Shown: positions 41,268-53,687 of the stretch, in pieces
How positions within the stretch are numbered: the first letter of the stretch is position 1
Layout: each line of letters begins with the position of its first letter
Origin: Apostichopus japonicus
Taxonomy: Eukaryota; Echinodermata; Holothuroidea; Aspidochirotida; Stichopodidae
Length of the DNA stretch: 64,000 bases
Direction of reading: 5' to 3'
Assembly (NCBI RefSeq): GCF_037975245.1
Contig: NC_092576.1
Span: forward strand, 22,565,611 to 22,629,610
Translations under genes and position numbers: made by a program
Notes under the pieces: model-generated
The model's database searches: none
Told to the model about the DNA's origin: nothing
Seen by the model: the letters and a program-made list of their open reading frames with translations, nothing else

Positions 41268-42350
41268 TGTTACGAGGGCCCATTGTAGCCTAACGCTAGT
41301 TACTGCTAGTGAGAAACCTAATGTTATAATGTGGAGAGTAATTGAAATTGCCTACGTGATAAATCAGTATTTGAGAAATTAGGTCGGGTTACCGTGTCAC
41401 AATGTTATAATACACGATTGTTCTGGTATATTCCTTATGTTGACGCGCTGGTCTCGGGTTGACGTCGGTTTACGTGAGATCGCGTGTAAGCTTGCTGTAC
41501 ACCGATTCTCTGGAACGTTCGCAAGAGATGCAAAGGACTTCCAAGAATAGAAAAACTGGGTCAGGTGTATCGAGAAAGCTCTGGAGGATTCTTGACATGG
41601 CGAATCGTATATAAACCCGCCCAGATCGGAGAGTTTCTCAGTTTCTGTACGAATACAAGCGACGACACATATTATACCATTCTACTATATATCGTCAGTG
41701 CTCAACTGCCAGTATTTTCTGAAGGATTGAGATATCAATACCAAGATTGATTCTACACTTCCATTCAGAAGTTTGAAGAGGACTTTACTGTGATACTACA
41801 GTTTTCAGTCGTTATTGCGGAGAAGGTGAAGAATTTCTGTCTCCGTTGAGGAAGTTCGTTACGCCAGGAGTTAGTGGCTATAAAGCTGATTTTGGACTGA
41901 CTCTGGTAATATTTAGTCGGCGAGAAGTTCGACTTGTGCTTCACTCTATTGTGGCTGGAAGTCCGTCTTCTATTTTGGAGCATCGCCGGAAAGAAGGTGA
42001 TTGCTGTTTCTGGGATCGCGAGAAACTTCGTCGAGGACCAGTCAATTTCGCGGTACAACGGACCGAGAATCGTCGTCATCGAGGTCGTGGCCGCTGAGGG
42101 ATATCGCCGTTGGAAGAGACCAGCGTGTTTTAAAGTGTATCCTATCTTGTTAAGTTTGTGAGTAATTTTCTATATATTTGTTATTACCACTTGTTGTTGT
42201 TGGTTCGGAATCCATTGTTCAATATAGTTTACGTTCTCATTTAAAATCTCTAGACTCGTCAATTTGTCTGTGTTCCTTACGGAAACGAACCCAGGCTTGT
42301 GTCTCGTTAAAAATTAGTTATCGAGACCTCTCGCACATTCCAACGTAACA
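41268..42350 (+). mobile_element. LTR of a retrotransposon (5' LTR; internal region lost)
   Basis: The segment starts TGTTACGAGGG and ends CCAACGTAACA, giving 7-bp inverted ends TGTTACG/CGTAACA. A TATATAAA sits near 41609. Directly after the end is a sequence resembling a retroelement primer-binding site. No gag or pol frame follows and no second LTR is seen, so the element is a truncated 5' end. Confidence 0.72.
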
Positions 42351-42354
42351 AAAT

Positions 42355-42372
42355 TGGGGGCCTATCCGGGAA
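42355..42372 (+). promoter_or_regulatory. Primer-binding-site-like sequence of the LTR element
   Basis: TGGGGGCCTATCCGGGAA lies four bases after the LTR end. It resembles the TGGGGGCTCGTCCGGGAT tRNA-Pro type site known from retroelements, with three differences. Confidence 0.6.
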
Positions 42373-43217
42373 AGACTTACAACATTTGTGACCTATCCGT
42401 TTTGGAATTCCTGTCGATGAGTTCCAATGTCCATACAGTAGTATTCATTACACAATATAGATAATGCACCGGTTAATACGTTTTGTTTTCTTAAGTCATA
42501 ACATTTCACATAAACAGTCTTCAACGTGGAATATCCTTGTGTTTTCTGTGTCATATTCCTAGTAATTTAATTCTGACTTAGGTTTAAAGTAATCATTTTA
42601 ATTTCATTTGGATAAATGATATCGTTATTCATTCTGGACTAAACCGTTTAATCAAACTTATTCCAAAATCCTTAATCAGATATAATGCTGTCATTAACCT
42701 ACAATGATGATGATGAAAAGTCTTACTAATTGACATGAAAAGTCAATATAAAACTTCATATAAAAAAGAAGAGCGTTTTTAAAAGAATCCAACTGGTGGA
42801 ATTCACACTACGGGTGTGTTCACCAAACTTACCTGGAATTTAAAACTACAAAAGAAAATCATCAAAAATAAAAGCACCAAGTAATCCAGTTTCGGTAAAA
42901 GGTGATATTTTCGACACAGTTAAAGTTTGAAAATGAAAATAAATAAAAAAATAAAAATATCAGTCAACATTTTGTGCCCCCCCCCCAAAAAAAAAATCCA
43001 GTGAATATCGTCCAGGTTTTCCATCCCGTCGCTTTTAATAGTGCTTTTCTACGCCACTGACAATATCTCACACAAGATGGGAAAACGAAACCGGATTGTA
43101 ACCGGAAGAACCATCTGCGCAGGGACCCTATACCGCACCCTTAAAATGTGCACCCGACACACAGAGAACACATTAACTACTGTAAATGTTTAAGTCTTGT
43201 ACTAGAGTAAAAACTGC

Positions 43218-43382
43218 ATCGTGCTATCAATCGGTAGCATAAAGGTTTAAAGAAAGAAATGAGAATATGTGTAATTCCTGAAAATCAAGTTGTAGGGATT
43301 TGTTGAGATTACACCTATCCTCAGTTCTTACTGCAATCCTATAATAGCACATGCTACCGATTTATCAGATTTATCAGCAAGA
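43218..43382. mobile_element. MITE with GGTAGCAT ends, copy 2
   Basis: Left GTGCTATCAATCGGTAGCAT and right ATGCTACCGATTTATCAG are inverted repeats. The copy at 13715-13846 shares ends, interior (GGGATT.GTTG.GATTACAC) and right flank. Confidence 0.6.
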
Positions 43383-43816
43383 TCCAGTAGTTATTGTGGT
43401 GCAAAGCTTTAAGATTTACAGTAGTTACTGCTATCTTTGTGGGAATCAGATGAAATATGACAAGCAAATTGCATTGTATTCCTCTGCAGTGACATTTTGT
43501 TGGGAATATGACATAAACTCTATCACAAGCGTTTGTCACCAATGGTCAAATATTTTACATCATCTTACACATGTGCGAGTCGAAATCTGGACCGTAGCTC
43601 AAATTCTTCGAATAAACGAAAATGGGTAGAAACCGGAGGAAAAGAATGTGAAATGACTAGACAACGTGTAGATATTTAATGTGACCAAACTCCGTAGTAT
43701 TACTCAAGGTGTTATCTGTACCATTGGAAGGATACTAAACTCTCAAAACGAATGTTTTTTACTTGTGTGTTTTTTTTTATTATAGTTTTTGTTATACGTG
43801 TTGATTTGGTACTCAC

Positions 43817-44022
43817 TTCAGCTTCTCCAACCGGTGTGACTGTTGTACAAACATCATTATGTCAAAACATTCTGTCTCTGTCATTTCTCTTCTTTCCTTT
43901 GTATGTATTACCACCTGTTTTACTGAAGCAGGACATGGCAGACGTAGCCCTGAATGGAGGATGATGTTACCAGCATCAATCTTAATGAATGACCTTTCCA
44001 GATACAGACGGGAGATGGGAAT
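43817..44022 (-). CDS. Module 2 exon A: LRR-like
   Basis: This 206-nt exon (phase 0 to phase 2) has a CTTCAG acceptor and a GTGAGT donor. It starts IPISRLYLERSF, contains LHSGLRLPCP, and ends MMFVQQSHRLEKLK, whose last codon is completed by exon B. The pattern matches module 1 exon A, but identity is clearly lower, which suggests an older duplication. The RLEKLKFDGCLLP sequence across the splice is LRR-like. Confidence 0.75.
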
Positions 44023-45444
44023 CTGAAGGAAGGGAAGACAATTAATGGAATTAATGTAGTGATGATTCCAGGATATTCAATTCAGTATTATAAACTGATC
44101 GTTAAGCACTCCGAATGGCTAACATTTCTTCTCTCAGTAGTGATCTTTCATATATATTATTATTATTTCTTAATTAAAACTTTTTGTAGAGAGGGCAGCA
44201 TAGTTTAACTAAGACCAAACTTTTAAGAACTTTTAATCGTAAGCAAAGCTACGACTAACAGTTCTTAAGAGTATCACACTAAAGCCTTTATCCCGCAGTG
44301 CAATTCCACCAAATGACTTTAGTTTTTAATGCAAACCAATTGTAAAGCAGATTTTTCTGATGCAATATTCCATAACCGGGTAACACTAAGAAATATATAC
44401 TGTCATCCGTTTGATGAACTAAGATCATTGCAACGACCAAATATTTAAGAACTATATCGCTTTATGTGTTGTTTCAGTTAACACAAAGTTGGAGGGAAAA
44501 GGGTATAAGCATACACTAGAACAATGTTACCGTGACAGTAGTGAATGATGTACCTTAGGGATAAGTGTGTTATAATCGATTAAAGTAATAAAACAAACAC
44601 TAAACAATCTTGGAAACCCAATATGGCTGAAATTATAATTTTTATTGAGACTGAAATATATAACTGAAATTAGCACTGATAATACATCCATTAACAATTT
44701 ATAAGCAAACTCGTGGGATACAGTATATAGTGCTGCTGTTGTTTTGCTGGTGATGACCGAAACCAAATTTAGAAAGTACAGAGAGATTGTTCAGTGGACG
44801 GTTGTAGCATGAATCATTTGTTTCTATTTTGTATTAAGCAATAATACACATGTTACAATATATTACAACTCAAACCATTCCTACTTTCTTAAAGAAAATA
44901 CGCAACGAGTATCCGTGATGCCGGTTTCATATCCGTTTAAATAAATTTTGAATAATATTTTATTTATACAATTATTTATATAAATTGCGTAAGTCCTGAC
45001 AGATAATTTACGTTACTCAATCAAGCTGAAGTATCCACGTTTCACATCAATAACTAATCGAGTACGTCTCGCTCTTTGAAACGATCTATTACATTTACAC
45101 ATTCAAATTGATTAATTAAACGAGAGTCCATAGACTGTAAATTCATTATAACAAGTTCGAACTTACAAAACCATCCATTTTCTTTTATTTTAATCTCGTA
45201 ACTTAATTGCAAATCATTGAGAAGAAAATAGACAACAGTAACATTTAGTGCCTTGTTTGAAACTAACCGGAAACTGATTAAGTAATGTATGAGGATGTTT
45301 TTATTCTACCCCCCCCCCCCCCAAAAAATAATAAACAACAAGTTACTCATAATTAGTTGAAATATTTGATCGTTACGAGTTGCAAAATGTTCATTAAATA
45401 CTGCATTAAGACAGATTAAATGATGAGGACGTTGATTGACTTAC

Positions 45445-45564
45445 GTCAAGATATGATGCGTTCTGTACGGATATGATGGTTAAACATTGTTTGAAATAGT
45501 GATCATTTTCTTCGATAACGACCTTTCCGGAACGAAGTTGACGCAGAGAGTCCTTGTCTTTAAG
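45445..45564 (-). CDS. Module 1 exon D
   Basis: This 120-nt exon is phase 0-0, with an ACCAG acceptor and a GTAAGT donor. It codes for 40 residues, starting LKDKDSLRQLRSGKVVIEE, with FKQCLTIISVQNASYLD at the end. Modules 2 and 4 have D exons of the same length ending ASYHD or ASYHN. No named domain is recognised. It closes the cassette, and the next exon in phase 0 is exon A of module 2 at 44.0 kb. Confidence 0.72.
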
Positions 45565-45892
45565 CTGGTAACGTAATGAATCAATATGTTAATGAATAAT
45601 GTCAGTGTTGAAATAAAGGAAAAGGGGTTTAATAAGAAATAGGGAAATAATGTAAAAATGGAACGCTAAATGTTATACTTTGTATTCCTATCTAATTCAA
45701 ATATTTAGTTTAAAGACTATCAGCTACCAACTCGCATAGATTGAAGCTATACGGTAGCCTAGAAGAATAAATAAATACCAGCGAGTCTATACAATTTTGC
45801 CAATATCCAACTGTATATAAACAAATCCCCCCCCCCCAAAAAAAAAAACTAGTATTCATCAATTATGGCAACAAGTTTCTGAGTGCACTTAC

Positions 45893-45951
45893 CTCCCACT
45901 GGCCAGATTCAACATTTAGTAGAACTTCACTGTCTAATAGACTCCAACAGA
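45893..45951 (-). CDS. Module 1 exon C
   Basis: This 59-nt exon runs from phase 1 to phase 0, with an ATGTAG acceptor and a GTAAGT donor. It codes for V-CWSLLDSEVLLNVESGQWE. The W...LNVESGQWE ending is shared with module 4 and, less closely, with modules 2 (SLNLQSGVWE) and 3 (LNLQTDRWQ). I recognise no named domain. The conservation of frame, phase and ending across four copies supports coding. Confidence 0.7.
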
Positions 45952-46204
45952 CTACATGGAAAAGAATGTACATGGTCCATCAGTACATATAGACATAATA
46001 TTTATGTTATTGTTCATGATCAACTAAGTAAATGTTTAATGGATGAGTCATTTCCGCATAATTCTCTCTCTTTGGAGTTACTCCGCTTACCACTTCTGTC
46101 AACCGATACACTTTATCTTTAGAATGATTAAGACGTTGATATGTTCAAAACTCTAACTTTAATAATTGCAATATTTGCTAGGAATAAATTGATAATTTAC
46201 TAGG

Positions 46205-46660
46205 TATCACACATATCTAGAAGTCCACATACTGTCAAAAGGTCAAACCACAGTCGTATGGATTTTTGTGTGATAGACAATGGAAGTCAAAATAATCAAC
46301 ACTGTTACATGGAAATCCATGTCAGTCTATTGTTACTAACTCGAGATATGACTATATATTTCATTAAATGTAACATATGTTGACTGAATGAGTCTTCCTG
46401 CATTATATTAAAGTATGTGCTCAAATGAGTAATTTTTTCTTTCATTTAAATTATCACACATATTTAGAAGGTCAAACCACAGTCGTGTGGATTTTTGTGA
46501 TAGACAATGGAAGTCAACATAATCAACACTGTTACATGGAATCCATGTCAGTCTATTGTTACTAACTCGAGATATGCCTATATGTTTCATTAAATGTAAC
46601 ATATGTTGACTGAATGAGTCTTCATGCATTATATTAAAGTATGTGCTCAAATGAGTGCTC
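46205..46660. repeat. Tandem duplication of about 240 bp in the module 1 B-C intron
   Basis: A unit containing GGTCAAACCACAGTCGT, ACATGGAAATCCATGTCAG and ACTAACTCGAGATATG occurs twice in a row. The matching module 4 intron (8570-8800) has it once, so the doubling is specific to module 1. Confidence 0.8.
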
Positions 46661-47126
46661 TGGAAAATGGTCTTTGAAAGCTTACTAAGGCTATCATAAT
46701 CTTCTTGATATTTAGTTCTTAAAATCTGACACATGATTAGTTTGAAATTAGAAATAAAGTCATTCACTACGTTATTGTCAGATTACAAAATATCACCGAA
46801 TTAAATAAAAGGAAAAATGAACACACGTATTCACTAAACGGAATGCTATAATGGCGTGTTTTGAACATGGTCAACAAATTAAACCAAACAGATATATTTG
46901 TATTCGATTGTAAATAGCGCAAAGATTCTGAAGTCAGTTTGTTATTAAACATTACGTCCAATTAAACAATTTACAGGACATTGTTCTTTGTGGGGAAGAA
47001 ATCTCCTTCATACTCTCATTACAATGAAATCAAATTATTAAATACAGATATATAGCGTTGGGAAAGGATAACTAAATATTATGATTCACTTCCTTATTAA
47101 CTGCATGACAAACAATGCTGATTTAC

Positions 47127-47203
47127 CTTTAATGTCCCTTGACCTCATGTCTCCAGGAAGTGGCTCCAATGAGAAGGAGAGAGGCAACGAGCAACCGGCG
47201 AAC
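47127..47203 (-). CDS. Module 1 exon B
   Basis: This 77-nt exon runs from phase 2 to phase 1, with a CAAAAG acceptor and a GTAAAT donor. With the split serine it reads S-FAGCSLPLSFSLEP and ends SRDIK, completing the LRR begun in exon A. All four B exons are exactly 77 nt. It is separated from exon A by a 7.8-kb intron that contains a plus-strand gene fragment. In module 4 the equivalent intron is under 1 kb. Confidence 0.72.
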
Positions 47204-48434
47204 CTTTTGAGTAGAAATGAAGATATGAGTTTAGCTATCGAATAGAAGAAACAATAAGTGTTTCAATTTTATGAAGACACCATAAACCTTCCAACTACTT
47301 GGAAATCCCAGGAGACTCCGTTTGGTAAGACACAAGTTTCGCATTAGCCCATTAGAATAGTATATGCGTCACTTGACTGTTATACAGAGTGATACATGTT
47401 ATATAAGTGCATTATAAATTGCATGTACTTTTTAAAAAAAAAAATGCCTGTTTAAATACTAAACTGAACGATTCTACTGATGTGAGTATGTCGGTTGACT
47501 CGTGTGGCGAAAGTTATCAACAACTTCTGTTCGAACTTGCAGTATATACCAGTGATGATGCTACTCGTGGAGTATTATTTCAAGTGAGAGTGACTAAGCT
47601 AATAACCACCCATGTAAATGTGTTTATTGTTCAAAGAAATTCAACAAAACACGAATGAAATAACTATACAAAAAAAAAAGGTTATCCTTACTATTGGCTT
47701 TACGGCATTTTGATGTAGACTTAAATGTAGTCAATTTTTAAGTTATTGTGTACTACACTGGTTATAATCATTTAATATGTTATCAACAATATTGAAAATG
47801 CTAACCAAAGGTTGTTGAGATAGAGTTTAAGTTTACAAAAGTATACTTTTGATAGTATATTCGAAATGTTATTGCTGCTGCTATTTAATGAGTTGCTTTA
47901 GTTTCGTTAATTTCAATTACTGTAAACAAATATGTTGATGTACAAAGTTAAATCAGTATAACAAGTTTAAAATTAAGATAATATTATTTGATGTACAAAG
48001 TTAATGCAGTATGATGACGTTAAAGGCGATATCGCTCATAGACTTTATTTTGAGGGCGCTGGCATTACCGAGGTTTCAGCGAAGTTTACTGGGACCCCGA
48101 TTAATCACGTGACCTCGGTGGCAAATTTAGATCAGTGAATAGCACAGGCAATCGTATGCGTAACAAGCCCGTACCCATGCACACATAATGTTATAACACA
48201 GCATTTCAGTTTACTGTACTGTTTACCGCATAGGATTTTCGACCTCGATAGTTTGCTGTTTGTGTGCCTTTTGAGTACGAATACTGTACGATTTTCGTCC
48301 AAATACATTCCATTAGAGTATTGTGACAATCATGGAAAGAGGATCAAGGAGAATCGGGCGAAAGAAAACGGCCTTATCATAGACGAGCGCAGGTTCAAGT
48401 GGAGGAAGGCCTTTGTTGCATTGAGTAGACCTGA

Positions 48435-48607
48435 CAAAACAACAGTGCAAAGGAACAACTGCGACGAAGAGATGCCACGAAGATCTATCTTCTACGTTCC
48501 TATGTAAGCTGGCAAATGGAGAAAGAACTCTACAAACAAGTCCAAGATTTGAATTCTGTGAGCAACGCAGATTTCGCCGAACAATTGCTCCAGGATCACA
48601 CAAAAAG
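48435..48607 (+). CDS. Plus-strand gene fragment, upstream exon (5' end unresolved)
   Basis: The frame is open from 48435 and reads IYLLRSYVSWQMEKELYKQV then NADFAEQLLQDHTKR, ending in phase 2 at a GTAATG donor. The W..EK...S.ADFA..LL..H pattern followed by a TQTD motif in the next exon resembles a family of uncharacterised invertebrate proteins. That family link is from memory and not checked. No in-frame ATG precedes the conserved part, so the start or an upstream exon is missing. It lies inside the A-B intron of receptor module 1, on the other strand. Confidence 0.45.
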
Positions 48608-50697
48608 GTAATGATTTGCTAAGCTAGGCTAAAACTGTACAGAGTAGTACTAGTACAGGGCATTGTCCTAGCCTACATGTATAGCCTAGTCAGTATTGCG
48701 AAGTTCAGAATACTGCGATGTTAGGACACCCCTAAGAAATACACGAAATACGAAGCTACAGTTATTTCCTCTCCAAAATGACCCGTGTGCAAGTATGTAC
48801 GTACATATTTGTCAATAAAATAAAGTTATAGTTTTGGGGTATTTTAAGGCTTAGGTGTCTGAACTTCGCATTGTCCATGCTATTGTATTTGTAACATACA
48901 TGATTTGATAAGGCCTAAGCCAAGGCTATGTAACTAGGCCTATCATTCATTATTTTTCATCTGGACCTAGCTTATGCTCACCTTATCATACTTATCCTAG
49001 CAAAAAATAGCATTAAGTTGTATTACTGAGCTACTGTATCATCATCACTGTTCGTGAATGCTTGTCACGAAGATACTGTATACAGTTAAAAATTAATATA
49101 TCCTTCCTAAAGAAGACTGGCAGGGACTGGGGGTTCTTAGTTTCACTCCTCATATTTATGCCATAGAAAAAAGTAAACTGTTTTTGCCTCAACAAATTGA
49201 TGGAAATATATTGTTAACCCACTAGGCCTAGGTGATCTGTTCATCCACCCCCCCCCCCTCCAGGTTATAACTTGTTATCATCTGTTCTTTTTTGAAGAAG
49301 ATATTCTTGTGAATGAGCATTTGAAGTACAGAAAGAAGTATCAAGCCTCATCTTTGCCCAGTCATAATTAACTAGGGCATATAACGCAGGACTAAGGCCT
49401 ATAGTAATAAGTATCTGAATTTAGTGTTCATAGTAACTGTATTCCCTAATTTTGTAATATACACCAGTGAGGAAGGCCTACTGTGCTGTACATGTACAAC
49501 CACATGGACCTGCAGTTTTTTCCTATCCAAATAATGCATCTACATAAATACTTTAGAATCACTCCTAACTGATTCACATGTTTTCACACCGCTACGTTTG
49601 CAGCTAGAATTTAGGTTTTTCTATGGTCAGCCACAGCCAGCATATAAGCAATCAAGTTTTAATGGTTCATTTGGGCAACGGTGTGTATACTGTTATCTAC
49701 TGACTGTCTGTCCAATATTCCAGCAATCATGTGCACATTTCTGTGTTTGGGATTTTTGAAGGAACCCAACTGCTATGCAAGAAATTAGGTAAATTAGCCT
49801 CACAAATTGAGGGACCATATTAGTACACATAGTTGCACCTATATAAACCTTTATATAGCCCTGCCTGTAGGTAAAAAAGTACCAGTTTTATTGTAGGCCT
49901 GATGCTCATACTTTACGATGCTGTGATAAGTTATCATATTTTAATACTGTATATGTCAGTACTATGCTTGATTTTGTTCAGCTTCTTGTGAATGATCTGA
50001 TGTTTAGTGTTCAAACTGTCCCTACAAATTATAATATCCATTAAATTTTGGTGACCGAAACTATCTCTTGTGGAGAGTAATCTAGCGTTTCTTGTAGTCT
50101 GAAATCAAGCAATTCATGTAAACAGGAATTGTTCACAGTGGTGGGCTTATGTCATGGAGTAAGCTAGCATCTCACTCGTGAAACCAACTGCTCACATAAA
50201 CAGGAAGTTTACACAGTAGGTAAATAATGAGTGTACATCAAACTTTGATCAAAAGACCAAACATCTATCTTAGTGATATGAAACCAATCAGTTCACCTAG
50301 ACAAGAAGTTACATAGTAAATTGAACATTGACATGCAAGCTCAAGTTGTTGGGCAAGCAGTTAGGGAAAACAGAATTATTCTCACAATTTTCTTGAAAGG
50401 TAACACGGTTTATGGATATGTTGAAGAAGAGTATGAAAGAATATCTCATCCTTATCTGGGTTTAAATCAATGTGGGTTAACAATATGTTATTTTTGAAAT
50501 ATGCCTAAGTGTTTGTTTGTTACTTTTCTCGTTCATATTTTTTCTTGGGTAGGTATGATAAAAAACATGTTTGTTTGTAATGATTTGGTCATTACCAGAT
50601 TCATCACGCATACAATTAAGCTTGTGGTGTACAGTAAAATTACTATTTCAGTAATATTTATTTTTGTTTGTTTCATTTGTTTGTTTCATTTGAACAG

Positions 50698-50798
50698 GTG
50701 TCAAATGCATCATTTCCAGAAAGATACCGAAACTCAAACAGATGCATTCTCAGCAGCTGTCACCACAGAAAGATCAGTTGAGACTCAGAAAGGAGAAG
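50698..50798 (+). CDS. Plus-strand gene fragment, next exon with TQTD motif
   Basis: This 101-nt exon has a TGAACAG acceptor after a T-rich tract and a GTAAAT donor. Its phase (2 in, 1 out) matches the exon ending at 48607. It codes for R-CQMHHFQKDTETQTDAFSAA and ends TQKGE plus a split codon. A possible third exon at 51663-51735 starts in phase 1 (VRHSKGQRSSQLKELC) but has weak splice sites. Function is unknown. Confidence 0.45.
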
Positions 50799-53654
50799 GT
50801 AAATTTATATGTTTATCCTTGCACGAATTACAGACTGGAAGAGCAGTGCCAATCTTATATCTGATCTGATGTGATCAGAAAAATAATACAATTTCATTCT
50901 CATTAAATTCCAAAGAAAAGAAAAAAAAATGGTAGCAAATTGCTCATCCACTAAAGGCATACATGTGTATTAGAATTTATAAAAGTAAGTGGGCCTGATA
51001 TTATCAGGATCTTCTTTAGAGGCAAACTGACTAGTAACAGGAAATTCAAGAGACACAATAGAGCCTGGAACAGAGAGGACATGGTGAACACAAAGAAAGA
51101 AGTTAATGGTTTATTGAACAAAAGGAGTCAGGGAAAGCAGAGGTAAAAGATAAACTGTGGAGTACAAAGCGAGTAAGGAGAGAGGGCGAATAAACTATGG
51201 CAGAATACAGAGATGGAGCAGGATAAAGTTAGTCATGTCCTTCCTGTATATTGAGCCCATTCAGTTAGATTAGCAGCTATTGATACATCTGCATCTCCAG
51301 ATTGAGATAAATTGCTTTCGTCCATTTTGTTCGATAGTAGCTATGACTGTGAATCAGGAGCTTGGTCACCCTCTAAGGCAAGGTTGGGGAAATTCGATCA
51401 AGGAGTAACAATCATAGAATGGTCAGCTTTGTATTATTGTATATAGGCCTACACGCAGAGCGGGTTTATTTATACTGGTGTTCATTTCCGTTGCCAGGAA
51501 GGGATATGATTTGAACGTGGGGGAGGGTGTGTGTTGGGGGGGGGGTCCCCGTTGAAGTGTTGTATCACATGTATATTAAACACCCCTATCGACACGATCA
51601 GTCAGTCCTGTCTCTCACCTCCTCTCTTGCACTGGTGTATTTATTTCCTGGGAATATAACAGTTAGACATAGTAAGGGTCAGAGGTCATCACAACTTAAA
51701 GAGCTGTGTGAGTCCCTGTGGTCTTTTACATCTTGGTAGCAGTAGAGAGAAGAAGCCTAATAGATCAGAGACCATAATCATCTTCTGTTGTGTCTTATTT
51801 TCCATCATTCTTGAAACATTATATCCTTCCCCTTTGATTTTGTGATGTCAAAAAGCTGTATTTATGTGGTGCAATATTTAATTCCAGTATTTAGATTGTA
51901 TATTCTTTTTGTGTATTTGACAGTAATTGCCCAGTGATCGCAATTTTTCTGCCATTGGTTTTTTTCTCTGTATTTCATATCATATCTATCTCTACCCCTA
52001 GCCTCCACCTCCACATTTTCTTCACTTTCTTCCTCTATACCTTCATTTGTCTTTCACTCTTTCTTTTTTCACCTCTTTCCTTCCCTTTGTTTACCCTGTA
52101 TTTTTTCAGTTTGCCGACTCCCCTCCCCCCTACATCACCTCCAAAATGTTCACAAGGTTGACAAGTCTCCATGGCTAGTAGTCCCAAGCTATACACCCTT
52201 GTTGTGGTGACCGGTCACTATACTTGCCGATCAAGACGGAAAGCTACCCACTCATCCCCCCACCCCTTACTTCCCAGTTTCAGGAATCGGCAAATGAAAG
52301 ATTATTCGGAGTTTCCCCCAAGAGCTAAAAAAAATAGTTGTTCGTGATGGTTCAATGATCTTATAGTCAGGCATAGGCCTATATGGTTCTCTTTGTCCTT
52401 CCTTGCCGTCAAAGTTTGAAATGAATTAATCGTGCTAGGAACTTCCGGGCAATTTTGAATTTTCTGTGGCAAGAAAAATAGCTTCCCAGTGTCCCTCCTG
52501 GTTGACTAAAGCTCGTACGCCTATACGGTCACACAATAGTATAGAGTATGATCCATGCAGACAGCAGTACTATTATCATTTTTAATTCATCCAATTTCAG
52601 TTCAAGTTTCGAAGGACATTTTTGGTTGATTAGTATCAAGTTAACAGTTGTAATTCGAGGCAGTCGTGATGAGGTTCCCCATGGTGGGGCTCTGTAAATC
52701 CCCCAACCCCGTTGCCGACTTTGGCATTTCGTTGGGAGCCTTTCGGAACAAGAAGCAGGATAATCAATTCTGGAGAACAGTACTCTGAAAAGCAATAAAC
52801 TCAAGTGATTTAGAAAAAAAGTTTTTTGCTTTGACGGCCGTTGTTCAGCGAGTCATTTTTCAATGGAAATAAGCATATTTTATTGTTCATTTCTTAATCC
52901 CTTTTTGCCAATACTTTCTGAAGAGGGTGGAGCCGCCCCTATGGTAACATCTTTTCCTCCCCCTTTTCCGTTCAAGTTTCGTTATTTTTAGTTCGGGTCA
53001 CTGGGGTGCAAGGACAGGGTTTACGTGCACCGGTTAGGAGGATGTGGTGCAGCTAGGGCAAGTGCTCTGTGATCGCCTAAAGGGCCCGTCGCCATGAGCC
53101 CATAAATAATAAATATTTATCTATATGGTATATGACATAAAATGCTTTGTCTTTCCCTCCTGACCTGACATATAACTAAAATGTATATATAAAATAAAAT
53201 ACAAAGTAAGTTGTGACTGTGTCTATATATAATTCATAACTAAATTGGCAGAAATACCAATTGTTCACAAATGACGGACTCGACCATACGTTTGATACTC
53301 AATGTTGTAATCACTTCAGTCAATTTTTTCACTCATTCGCGTTTGTATTTTGGTGAAACGAGTCAGTGTGTATCAGACATATTCACTAGTAGTTTCTTGA
53401 GCTGTAAAAGAATGTCGACTCGCGACTTCGGTTACAATATTTCAAATACTTTACTCCAGTTAGTACAAGACTGGTGCATCTGTAAAAGTTTGAAATACAC
53501 TGGTTTCTTACAGTAAAATAGCATTATGTTACTGTACTATTCGATACAGCATAAATCATGCAGAGCTTTCCTAATGAGTGAATCAACTACGAAACCAGGG
53601 CACTCGAACAGTTCTGACTTCGACTGCTGACCACGTAGGCCTGAAAATAGTCAA

Positions 53655-53687
53655 ACCAGGGAGCTGCTAGAGTAGCAGCTCCCTGGT
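53655..53687. repeat. Perfect 14-bp stem hairpin
   Basis: ACCAGGGAGCTGCT and its exact reverse complement AGCAGCTCCCTGGT are separated by five bases (AGAGT). No coding frame or terminator context explains it. Confidence 0.85.

Noticed and set aside
41565-42161. Several overlapping open frames on both strands
   Set aside because: They lie inside the LTR, which is GC-richer than its surroundings and so has fewer chance stops. No gag or pol similarity is seen.
52529-52804. 91-residue minus-strand frame
   Set aside because: No recognisable domain, no splice partners and no paralogue in the window.
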